DNA of 64,000 bases, taken from positions 372,001 to 436,000 of the forward strand of contig MU404071.1 of assembly GCA_022695795.1 (NCBI GenBank), in the 5' to 3' direction. The notes beneath the pieces were generated by a model. That model did no database searches. It was not told the origin of the DNA and worked only from the letters and a program-made list of their open reading frames with translations. Shown here piece after piece: positions 45,810-56,032 of this stretch (positions are counted from its first letter, which is position 1; the number at the start of each line of letters is the position of its first letter). The position numbers and the translations under genes are program-made. This DNA is from Biscogniauxia marginata (lineage: Eukaryota; Ascomycota; Sordariomycetes; Xylariales; Xylariaceae).

Positions 45810-48800
45810 ATGGCGCCGTCACATCCGTCTGTCACTACGTCGTTTCTACTGGCCAACTTGCACTGTCCTACGTGTGTTTCCACCATCAAAGATGTATTAC
45901 AAAAGCTGCAAGGCATCAGATGGGTGTCGCCAAACGTGGTTACTTCCTGGGTCGCTGTTGAACACGATCCCCCCGGACCAATTACCGAGATACTCTCTAC
46001 CTTGGAGATGGCAGGCTTTGAGGTGTCTAGCATAACATCGCCCGATGGCGATGAGAGTCCAGCAAATATCGCACGTGGCGGCACCGTCAACTTTCTCGGC
46101 GGCAGCCAAGTCACGAGTCCGGCAGATATCTCTCCTTTGGACGGCGCCCTCGATCGTATTTCCAAGCTCCCTGGGAAACTCACTCATGCGCAAGCATCTG
46201 CCGTGAAATCAGAGCAGGACAAGGCGCATCTCAACAACTGCGAACAGTGTAGAACAAAAGGACTGGTGAGCGATAGCAACTCTGCCAGGACGACATCGAC
46301 ATCAACACCAAATCAGTCATGTGGCCAACCGACTGAGCGGGGTCCTCGCGACCAAGTGTCCAGCCAGGGCATGTTCATGTCTACCAAGTCCCTTGCCCTT
46401 ATCGCCAAGGACGACAACAAGCCGACATCATCAACACCTGGGCGTGCTTGGAAAGCTTCGTTGGCCGTCGCTGGGATGACCTGTGCCGCATGCGTGAATA
46501 CCATCACAGAGGAGCTGAACAAACAGGAATGGATCACAAACGTTACCGTCAATCTAATATCGAACAGCGCAACTGTCGAGTTCGTCGGCGAAAAGGCGAA
46601 GGCTGAGCAGGTCGTAGAGTGTATCAAGGATCTTGGGTACGAAGCTAATCTTGACCAAGTCGTCGCCCTCGGGGACGATGCAGAAACATCCCAGCAAGAG
46701 CGAACAGTAGAAGTCCGTATTGATGGCATCTACTGTGAGCACTGCGGCGATCGAGTATCGCGAAGCCTTGCGGGCTTTCAGGGCGACTTGAATGTCGTCA
46801 CTCGTCCCACTCAACAGAGACCCATTCTGAAGATCACGTATATTCCTGAGGTGCCGTCGTTCACGATCCGCCGAATCCTAGCCGCTATCGAAGCAAGTGA
46901 TCCTGCATTCAAGGCATCTATTTATCATCCGCCCACCTTAGAGGAACGCTCGAAGCGCATCCATTCACGGCACCAGAGACAAATATTCATCCGCGTCATG
47001 TTCACCTTCATCGTTGCAATACCAACCTTCGTAATCGGTATCCTCTATATGAGCTTGATGCCCGACACTGATAGCGGGAAGATCTTTCTCATGGCGCCCT
47101 GGACATCCGGTATCAGTCGAGCACAAATCGCTCTCTTCATCATGGCTACGCCTGTATACTTCTTCGCGGCTGACATATTTCACCGGCGCGCAGTCAAAGA
47201 GATCAGATCGTTATGGAGACGTGGCAGCCGTACACCGATACTTCAGCGCTTCTACCGATTTGGGAGCATGAACATGCTTATGTCTCTGGGGACTACGATC
47301 GCATACGTCTCATCCGTCAGCCAGATGATTGCAGCGGCTGCCGATCCTTCCCATATGCCTAGTGACGCGAACTTCTATTTCGACTCGGTGGTCTTCCTAA
47401 CCTTATTCCTACTTGTCGGCAGACTCATCGAGGCGTACAGCAAGTCAAAGACTGGGTATGCCGTAGAAGCCCTCGGCAAGCTTCGACCAACGACCGCTAT
47501 TCTCGTAGAGAATGATGTCAACGAGAAGCCGGAAGACCATGTTATTGGCACTGATCTATTAGAATTCGGCGATACTGTACGCGTCCCTCGTGGGGCTTCC
47601 CCTCCTTGTGACGGCAAAGTCATCGAGGGCGAGACTACGTTTGACGAGTCCAGTCTGACCGGAGAATCCCGTCCCATCAAGAAACGCGCAGGCGACGAGG
47701 TGTTCTCGGGCACTGTTAACAAAGATACTCCAATATTGGTTCGAATTACTGGGGTCGCAGGGCGCTCAATGCTCGATCAAATTGTCAACATCGTCCGCGA
47801 AGGGCAGACCAAGCGCGCGCCGATGGAGAAAGTCGCAGATTTGCTCACTGCCTATTTCGTGCCGGTCATAACGCTGATCGCCGTCCTCACCTGGCTTATC
47901 TGGCTCTGCATGGGTCTCTCTGGCGCGATACCAGACCATTTTCTAGGTATGTCATCTGGAGGATGGGTGGCTTTCTCTCTCCAGTTTGCTATTGCCGTTT
48001 TTGTTGTGGCCTGCCCCTGTGGCCTAGCTCTTGCGGCGCCCACAGCTATCTTCGTCGGCGGAGGGTTGGCAGCGGAACATGGAATATTGGTTAAGGGAGG
48101 CGGCGAGGCTTTCGAGAAAGCGAGTCGAGTCGACTGTGTCGTCTTCGACAAGACTGGCACACTGACCATGGGTGGTGAGCCGAGCATCACCGATGCGGAG
48201 ATATTCCCTGGTCAAGAGGTCAGCCCAGAACAGCGAAACACTCTCCTGGCTGCGCTTCGAGCTGTCGAAGAGAACAGTAGTCACCCTATTGCAAAGGCCA
48301 TTGTTTCCTTCTGCCAATCTAAGTCATCTGCCCATGTCACTGTTGCCGATGTTGAGGAAATACCTGGGAAAGGCCTTAAAGCAACTTACAATACTGGATC
48401 CCCTGACCAGTCTTTCAACATTATTGTAGGGAACGAAGTGCTTATGCATGACTTTGCTGTTGCTTTGCCACCTAGTGTGACATCATCTCTTCAAACATGG
48501 AAGACAGAGGCCAAGTCTATTGCGCTCGTCGCCACAAAGCCTCTCTCGCCCTCCACGACTCTTTCTGTCTACACCGTTGCAGCCGCTCTGTCGATCTCCG
48601 ACCCCATACGTCCGGAAACTCCTGCCGTAATCCACGCTCTACGGTCCAACGGGACAGACGTGTGGATGCTGTCGGGCGACAATGCGGTAACCGCGCGAGC
48701 CGTTGCCCTGCACATTGGCATTCCCGAATCCAACGTCATCGCTGAAGTGCTTCCGGCGCAGAAATATGAGAAGATCACGTACCTCCAATCCACGCTCAAG

Positions 48801-49244
48801 GCCCCTCACGGAGATGGCGCTGAGGACACCAGCCGGCGCGCGACAATTGCCATGGTCGGAGACGGCATCAACGATGCACCCGCGCTCAGTACGGCCGACG
48901 TCGGCGTTGCGGTGGGCTCAGGTTCTGACGTGGCCATCTCGAGTGCTGATTTCGTGCTCGTTAATAGTAACCTCGCCTCGGTGCCCACGCTACTCGAACT
49001 CAGCTGCGTTGTCTTCCACCGCATCAAGCTCAACTTCGCCTGGGCGCTGGTATATAATCTCCTCGCGGTGCCCATCGCCGCGGGCTGCTTGTATCCTATC
49101 GTGATCAATGGAGAGCACGTACGCCTAGACCCCGTGTGGGCCAGCCTCGCGATGGCACTAAGCTCGATTAGTGTCGTGTTGAGTAGCCTCGCTCTGAGAT
49201 CGCGGGTCCCGGCATTGGGATTTAGAGCGAGGACTGTGGGATAA
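45810..49244 (+). CDS. Copper-transporting P1B-type ATPase
   Basis: Single exon, 1144 residues, no intron. Three N-terminal metal-binding (HMA) modules are visible: CPTC at residues 19-22, CAAC at 225-228 in the canonical AGMTCAACVN, and CEHC at 309-312. Membrane spans begin near residue 390. The phosphatase motif TGES (near 617), the in-membrane metal motif CPC at 735-737 (VVACPCGLALAAPTA), the phosphorylation site DKTGT at 780, SSHPIAKAI, and GDGINDAPALSTADVGVAVG are all intact, so the pump should be active. CPC-type P1B-1 pumps export Cu(I). The CPTC and CEHC modules suggest the fungal CRP1/CrpA detoxification branch rather than the secretory-pathway Ccc2 branch, but that is by memory of motif patterns. 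It starts with ATGGCGCCG and converges with the next gene. Confidence 0.93.
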   Translation: MAPSHPSVTTSFLLANLHCPTCVSTIKDVLQKLQGIRWVSPNVVTSWVAVEHDPPGPITEILSTLEMAGFEVSSITSPDGDESPANIARGGTVNFLGGSQVTSPADISPLDGALDRISKLPGKLTHAQASAVKSEQDKAHLNNCEQCRTKGLVSDSNSARTTSTSTPNQSCGQPTERGPRDQVSSQGMFMSTKSLALIAKDDNKPTSSTPGRAWKASLAVAGMTCAACVNTITEELNKQEWITNVTVNLISNSATVEFVGEKAKAEQVVECIKDLGYEANLDQVVALGDDAETSQQERTVEVRIDGIYCEHCGDRVSRSLAGFQGDLNVVTRPTQQRPILKITYIPEVPSFTIRRILAAIEASDPAFKASIYHPPTLEERSKRIHSRHQRQIFIRVMFTFIVAIPTFVIGILYMSLMPDTDSGKIFLMAPWTSGISRAQIALFIMATPVYFFAADIFHRRAVKEIRSLWRRGSRTPILQRFYRFGSMNMLMSLGTTIAYVSSVSQMIAAAADPSHMPSDANFYFDSVVFLTLFLLVGRLIEAYSKSKTGYAVEALGKLRPTTAILVENDVNEKPEDHVIGTDLLEFGDTVRVPRGASPPCDGKVIEGETTFDESSLTGESRPIKKRAGDEVFSGTVNKDTPILVRITGVAGRSMLDQIVNIVREGQTKRAPMEKVADLLTAYFVPVITLIAVLTWLIWLCMGLSGAIPDHFLGMSSGGWVAFSLQFAIAVFVVACPCGLALAAPTAIFVGGGLAAEHGILVKGGGEAFEKASRVDCVVFDKTGTLTMGGEPSITDAEIFPGQEVSPEQRNTLLAALRAVEENSSHPIAKAIVSFCQSKSSAHVTVADVEEIPGKGLKATYNTGSPDQSFNIIVGNEVLMHDFAVALPPSVTSSLQTWKTEAKSIALVATKPLSPSTTLSVYTVAAALSISDPIRPETPAVIHALRSNGTDVWMLSGDNAVTARAVALHIGIPESNVIAEVLPAQKYEKITYLQSTLKAPHGDGAEDTSRRATIAMVGDGINDAPALSTADVGVAVGSGSDVAISSADFVLVNSNLASVPTLLELSCVVFHRIKLNFAWALVYNLLAVPIAAGCLYPIVINGEHVRLDPVWASLAMALSSISVVLSSLALRSRVPALGFRARTVG

Positions 49245-50097
49245 CTAAGGGATGGGCAGGGTAATCGGAATCTCGGATCGCATAGACGGAGTCAATGATA
49301 CACCAAGACGCTGGGTATAAAGGCGCAACCGTGGGATTGAAGGATTACGGGTTGCATTAACTGGATAGGAGCCTGGTTGGCTGATTTGGGGACCTATAGA
49401 ATTCGTTTCTCGCAGTAGGGCGTCAGGAGCATTCAGTCATCTGGGCGGTTGATCTAAGGATATTGACTTGTTCGATACCAACCAATATTCCTCATTCGGC
49501 GCATTAGACACGAGTGAAGTATCATACATATGTGCTGTCGTAGATCGCCATGACTTGCCGTGAATCTTGGAGAGCTCATCCTGCCTCTCATCCCAAATGA
49601 GCCTGGCTCGAGATTGACAGCGCACGTGAACCTTTCAAGAGGTTAGGCATCAAATATGACCCAATAGTGTATAAGTCGAATCGGTTGACATCAGCAAGTC
49701 GCCAATGAAGAATATCACCACGCTCCAGTGCAGTGCGTACATCTGACAGGCCGTATGCAGACGTAGTTTTTCGAACCATTGACTACCTAGAATAGACCAT
49801 CGTCTCGTCTCGTCGACCGGCCTGCCTGACGCTAGTAGAAGCATGAATTACAGGCTGGCCAATCCAGCCCAGCGTAGTATGTAATTATATCTATAGGATA
49901 ACATAATAGCGGTACCATACCCATTCAGTATGCATACTAAGACTTCTCGAATTTTCCCCCTTTGAACGCCAGTCCCCAGGATCGCATTATATTTCGCCAT
50001 CACCTAGTCCCCCTGAACCGTATCCTGATAGAGGTATAACGGCATTAGAGGAGGACAAAAAGGGCCAAGCGGTTAGAATAAGTAACGAGTATGATTA
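49245..50097. other. Intergenic region between convergent genes
   Basis: 3' flanks of the copper ATPase and the following minus-strand gene. No gene seen. Confidence 0.5.
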
Positions 50098-51207
50098 TTA
50101 ATATATCCAATCCGGAAACCACCTCAGCATCTCGAGCCATCGTGTGGACAACCATTGCGTTTCAAACTCGGGATAGGCAAAGTCGCGCACCCGGTCCAGC
50201 ATGTTGGACACGGACGAGATGCAGTAAGTGGCCAGTGCCCGCCGAAGCCAAGGGGTGACTTGGTAGAAGATAGACATGAAGAAGGACACGAGGAAGCCGC
50301 TGGAGAAAAAGCTCGGCAGCGTAGTCATCTGGTTTGCGGCTACCAGGCCAACGGCCCTAGAAGGAGAGGAAAACCCAATTGTCAAAATTACTTGCTATAG
50401 GACAGGGAAGAACCGCGAACCTAAGATTATCTAAAACGGTTTGGATGTTAACTCACGATATGGCAGACACACCTACGGCTCCCCGGGAGAGTCTTGGCCG
50501 CGGGCCCGCAAGGAGCTCCAGGCGGTCCCTGACCACTCTTAGGTCGCGCATCGCGAAGTCTCGCTCTACCTTGAGCCGCCAGGCATCAGGGTTCGAGGTG
50601 AGATCCTCTACACAGACGAGATCTGTTGGAACATAACATTGGTGTTAGTCATCTTTGCTTAGCACCTATGATATTATTGGACGCGATGTATGACATTAAT
50701 ACATCAAAGTAACAGTACAATATGTGTATCTGGATATAGACAGGGTAGTTTCGTAAAGAAGATACCAAGGAGAAAAGAAGGAAAACGAAAAATAGCGACA
50801 AGAGTTCGGAGCTGAGAGAGAAGGGGGGGAGGAGGGGAAAGAAGAAATTAGATAGAAGACTGACCGGTATCGTCCTCGGCGGGTATGATATTGGGAGTCA
50901 TATGAATACTCTTGTACAAGCGCGAGTACTCCGCCAGGTGGTACTGTGCAGATTGGTGGCATATACAGATCTCGTTCCAGATAACATCGGAGTCGATGAC
51001 ACACGGGCCGAATCGCGGGGCCGAATGGGCCAGGACGAGTTGTGAACGCTTTTCATTAGCCATAATAATAATGTTATTATTATTATTATTATTTCTTTTC
51101 CTGTACAGGGAGGTAGCGGCGGCGGCGGCGGCGGTGGCAGCAGCGGCTCCCACTCGATCAGCATTCCGGATGGTGGTAATACAGGTCCTCAGAGGCGTTT
51201 CGTCCAT
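50098..51207 (-). CDS. Unrecognised 255-residue membrane-associated protein
   Basis: Three exons, 51207-50865, 50622-50457 and 50356-50098, code 255 residues. The first intron is 242 nt with GTCAGT..ACAG ends; the second is 100 nt. Near the N terminus, microsatellites code an Ala run and an Asn run; the ATG at 51063 (MANEKRSQLVLAHS) gives an alternative 207-residue protein without them. A polar, conserved-looking block follows (GPCVIDSDVIWNEICICHQS, HLAEYSRLYKSI). Residues about 160-205 are hydrophobic (AVGVSAISAVGLVAANQM, FFSSGFLVSFFMSIFY), suggesting one or two membrane segments. The end is Trp-rich. I recognise no family. It is divergent from another unrecognised membrane protein across 1.07 kb. 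Confidence 0.62.
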
Positions 51208-52273
51208 TTGGTTAAGAGACCGAACCGAGAACGTGGCCAGACGTGATCAGGCACGATAAGGGAGTTTCTCCCCAAGGGTTCTAGATTGCGTCTCTCTCTT
51301 TCTGGCCTCTCTCGTTTAATCTTTTTTTCTTCTTTTTTCTTTTCTCCCTCTGGGCTTCTCGGGACGCCGGAAGAGATAGGGAAAAGGGCCTCTTGTTGCT
51401 TGACGACACTGGTCGATGGAGCGAGAAGGAGGAGAATGGGTGGAGGCAGAGGCCCCATCTCGAGCAAGCCAGACTTGCCCCCTGACGGGTAATCAACCCA
51501 TTGGTTTGGAACGTGGGTCGCCATAATTGGACCAGAGCTCTGCCCGCGGCTAGCACCGCTCGCCCCCCTTTCACGAGGCTCTCAGGTTCGTGCGAAAATA
51601 TGGGGTTCCTTGCATAAGTACGAATGCACAGGCTCCGCCTTGGTTGGCTGCCCAATCTTCGAGGAAAATGTATGTCGACAAATCATCGGTTCGCTGGCTA
51701 AAGAGAAATGGGATCTATAGGATCCTCCTCCAGCCCACACCCCTCCAAACTACGTGGAAGTCGGGGTGGCAGAGGAAAGCGAAGACCGGAACTATTTGCG
51801 TACGTACGTACGTACGTATGTATGTATGTGTTATGTATGTACAATATGTACTGTATGTGCGCGTGAGCGTGTAGGTAGGTATGTGTTGTACACACCGCCA
51901 AAGATCAGCGAACGAGGCGAGAGAGCCGCACAAGTGGTATGCATACCTTGCCACGTTTGAATATGTCATTCCCAACGTGGCTGGCCATGACATGGAGCGA
52001 AAGGGAAGCGCCCCTCGGTTTTCTCTCGCGAAAAGGAAACCCAATTACTCATGCCCTCGAGGGCAAAGGGGTCAAGTTTTCTTAACTTTCCCAGTTTACG
52101 AAAACCGGATTTCCCTATCATCATCATCTTGACGCGCGAGAGAGGGGATCAAATAAGGAACGAAAGACAGAGACAGGAAGAGAAAAAAAAGGGGCCTTTC
52201 CCCGTGGGAAATTAGTTTGGCTCCTCCTTGGCGTGAATCCGTCATCACGATACCCCTCGATCCTCTCTCCGCA
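51208..52273. other. Divergent promoter region with microsatellite
   Basis: 1.07 kb between two divergent unknown genes. It contains a GTAC/GTAT repeat at 51800-51830 and C/T-rich tracts around 51288-51355. Open frames within it look like simple-sequence artefacts. Confidence 0.5.
51800..51830. repeat. (GTAC)n/(GTAT)n microsatellite
   Basis: Tandem four-base units, first TACG then TATG, in intergenic DNA. Confidence 0.85.
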
Positions 52274-54410
52274 ATGGCGAGGACTTCTATCAGCAGCCGG
52301 GGCAGCCTTAGCCGACCGAGAAGCTCGTCGAGCTCGACGACGGCGACGACGGCGTTCTCTTTATCCCAGGGATGCGTCCCGACTATCGCATCCCTGAGGG
52401 CTGCCCGACGGGGGTCCAAGGGTGCCCCCTTCGGCGACGGCCTTCCCCACTCCGAGATAGCCCAGGCGAAACTCACCCTACGTCTACGATGCTTCTACCG
52501 GCCCTCCAGCCGCGAGCCCTCCGAGATCCTGAACATAGAGCTGGCTACCCGGCTCCGGAAAGTCATCAGCCAGCCTTGGGGTGTACAGTATGTGGCGCCG
52601 AGCAAGGAAGCGAAGCTCTACCATGAGCGGTATAACATTCTCATCGTCGAGGTTAGTACTGATTCTACGATCTAAGCCTATCCATCGATCTAGTCATGTG
52701 AAAGGAGGCGAGCTAATTTATTTTTATTTTAGGTCATCCTTACGCATCGGTGCAATAATGAGTGCGAGCGAGAAGAACTTAGCGAGGCCGCACGTCTACT
52801 CTTTGATGGGCCTTGCGAGTCGATGCCCAGGATGCTCTCGCGGCTGAAGGGCGTCGGCCAATTCGTGTACCGGAATCTCCAAGGGGAGGGTGAGCACACG
52901 GCGCCGCAGCATCAGAAGTACTTCGCCATCGCCGGCACGGTGTTCCCCTACGTTGGCATGATACAACAAGAACCATCGACGACCCCCGACGGGGAGGAAA
53001 TTAGCGGGGACAGAAGCGGGGATGACGGGAAGAAGTCGATCTCCAGAGAGTTAGTTCCTTACGACCCCTGCCTATATGGCGTGACATATCAGGGATTTAT
53101 ATAATATATATGGGTATTGACAAGGTTCCGTAAATATAGGATCTCTGCGGCAGGCCCGCAGCTGGACACGATACTCAAGATACCAAGGCTTCTTCAGTCA
53201 TTGGAATCCAAGTCTGGGAAACTCGCCCAGGAGGAAGGCAGCGATGCCGCGAAAGAGGTGAGTCCCCTTCCCTTCCCGCCTCCCATCCTTCTTGCTTTTC
53301 TCTGCCGGAAAGACCGCATGACTAAACGATAGGAAATGAATAGATAGCAAAATGCGCCGAGCAAATAAGGGCCATAGTGACGGAGATGGATGAGGCTTGC
53401 GATGCGGTGCTGAAGTCGAGGGCGAAGGCGGATTTTAGCGATACGGCTTCAGAGTTTTCGGTCAGGCCTGGCGACGACGGAGGTTAGTTTCACTACCATT
53501 CCTCTCATCTCGGAATATCTACAACCTCTATACCCCCTCGCAGGGCTACCCAACTTGAAAGAAAGAGCGAAGTTAACATAATTACATCATCACAGGGCTC
53601 GTCAAGTCGCCCGTATGGGACATCATCGATGAGCTGTTCCGCACCAACACGATCTGCGACAGCCCCGCGCAGCAGGTCATCCTGCCGCTGCTGCGGCTCA
53701 GTACCATGAGCGACGTGCTCATCGAGAAGCTGGCCCCGCCCATGAAGGAGCTCAACCGGAAGCACTCGCGCCGGCACCAGTTCATCCACAGAGCCGGGCA
53801 GGTAGCCCTGTATACGGGCGCCGCGTGCGCCGGCATCCTGCTGGGGGCGGCGGCCATACCCTCGCTCGGCGGGCCGGCCCTGACGTCCTGGATCATCTTC
53901 AGCACCATGGCCGCGTCCAAGGCGACTATGGGCGCCGCCGGGGTGACCTCGGTGCTGAGTGGAGCCGCCGGGTCCTGGTGCGGAAACATCGCCGACAACG
54001 ACCAGAAAGTGCGGGATCGCCTACAGAAAGGTGAGTAACATGAATTCCCCTCCTTCCCAAGAGTTGCAGGCGCGACTTGCTAATAATCTACCATTCAAGT
54101 CCGAGACAAGCACGCGCTCGTCAACCATGCGCGCCCACCGCTCCTCGCCGCGCTGGCGGCGTACTGGTACGAGGTCGAGTGCAAGGTGCCGATCGGCGAC
54201 ATCGACCAGGACGCGCGGCGGCGGCTGTTCGAGTGCGCCGGGCTCGACGCCGAGTGCTGGCCACACCGGGGGTACCAGAAGGCGTACCTCGAGTGCGCCA
54301 TGCGCACGTTCCTACACCACCAACAGGAGTTCTTCGACAGCGTTGAGGACGTGCTCAGCCTCTCCAGGCAGACGGCTCCCGCCGCCGCTGCCCAGGTCGA
54401 TAGCAAGTGA
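52274..54410 (+). CDS. Unrecognised 565-residue protein with two hydrophobic segments
   Basis: Six exons: 52274-52651, 52733-53049, 53140-53257, 53344-53482, 53596-54030 and 54100-54410, all GT..AG and frame-restoring, giving 565 residues. The first ATG is in CGCAATGGC. The N terminus is Ser/Arg-rich, followed by an alpha/beta-looking region (GVQYVAPSKEAKLYHERYNI, ILTHRCNNECEREELSEAAR, FAIAGTVFPYVGMIQ). Residues about 385-445 contain two hydrophobic Ala/Gly-rich segments (QVALYTGAACAGILLGAAA and SWIIFSTMAASKATMGAAGV). A charged helical C-terminal region with cysteines ends the protein. No catalytic motif is evident. It may be a membrane-bound or pore-forming-like protein, but the function is unknown. 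Its divergent partner is also an unrecognised membrane protein. Confidence 0.7.
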
Positions 54411-56032
54411 GAAAAACCGAAAGATAGGAGCAAAAGAGTCCAACGAATTCAGCATCTGCCACGCGTCAGTGTCGTTGTCGACGTCGAGTCAGATCGGGTC
54501 GACAAGGTGCGCGAGAACGGCAACAGAGGACAAGACGACGAAGACCAGGAGAAGAGAAGAGAAGAGTGCGGCGGGTTGAGTGAGAGATCTCTATTCATCA
54601 TCAATCACCTTGCTCTTCTTCTCCCTTGCTGTTTGTTTCACAGTAGTCACTTCGTCTTTTTGTATTACTTCTTCTCATTCGACGTGTATTATATTATATA
54701 TACATCTTCATCCCAAGGTTACATATGTCTTTCATACTCGGTCGGATAAAACAGCACAGAACGAAACAGGACAGAACCCTCCCAAGACAGAACAAAAAAA
54801 AGCAGTGAAACTAGGTGTAAAACCTGAACCTATATATATACCATATCATACCATCATAACCTCCGTCGATGGAAAAGGATTCACCATTAGAATGAATAAC
54901 TTGAAAAAAAAAAAAAAGAGAGACCTTTTCCGCAAGGAGGAAGAGAAAGGGGGAAGAGGGGGGCGCATTAGGCATGATCGGGGACAATAAATGGAGGCGG
55001 TCGCAGGTGTGTGGAGGGGTTCAATATCTTAGTATACCTATATATACCTAGTCGTTATCTATATTTACTTTCAGGGACAGAAGAAATATCTAAAATTTTC
55101 GGAAGAAAAAACAAGGGAATAATATTTAGTCTTCTTAAAAAGGGGCTTTGCATTAGATTGCTTTGGGAGCTAGAGGCCCCCTCGTTTAATGATATGCTTC
55201 CTCGTCCAGAGCGTCAAGCCGGGTCGTATAGTAACTAGGTATGGCCGCTTAAGGTCTACTTATCTGACCGGTATCTTGAAATTACCTAGATATAAATGAA
55301 CCAACGCTCCCATCTTATTTTTTAGCGATTTGGATTAAACCAACTCGTAGATATTTACAAGAGGTGTGTTCTTGTAGATGCATTAGATAACTTCCTACCT
55401 ACCTAGGTAGGTACTTTAGTCTAGGTTATAGGAACTCGGTTTACTCGACCGAGGCTTAGTTTAGGGGTTTCCAAACTACATCCTCCAAGATCCTACATGA
55501 ATATTTTCGAAAGGATTCAGTTTAGACTCCTTCCAAGCTCATCACTGATTGAAAGGTAAAATGAGAGGATAACCATAGCAAGCCTTTTTGGGGGTGTTGC
55601 CGTGGAATGAATGTGTGGCTAGTCATCCGCAGACCTTGAAGCATGAAATATGAAAACGAGAGGTGTCTATCATGAACTCGATTTCCTATCTATCTAGAAT
55701 CTTGTCTTTTCACACTGCGTCGACGTAAATATTTTCCTTTTCAACAGCCAGCGTAACATTGCATTGCCCTTTTTCCTTTCCAAACTGGCATCTTAACTTG
55801 GCTAAAGGGCTGGCTGGGACACCTCTAATACTATTTGCTAAAATCATCATTTGAAACTAAAACTACCTATACAACTTCGGCTAGGTAATCATCCATAGCC
55901 CTAGCATGGTGCTGAAGTACTCAAGGCACACATAAACCATCTAATTCTATTTAGCAACCTAGAATTCTTGCGACAACCTCAGTGCAACCCACACACACAC
56001 ATTTTTAGGTACAGTTCCTCAAGACAGAGGGA
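54411..56032. other. Gene-free 1.6 kb between convergent genes
   Basis: AT-rich 3' flanks with an A-run near 54904-54917. Includes the longest copy of the TACCTAGGTA palindrome family at 55396-55413. No gene seen. Confidence 0.5.
55396..55413. repeat. Perfect 18-bp palindrome with TACCTAGGTA core
   Basis: TACCTACCTAGGTAGGTA, self-complementary over 18 bp, with the shared decamer at 55400-55409. Confidence 0.85.
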
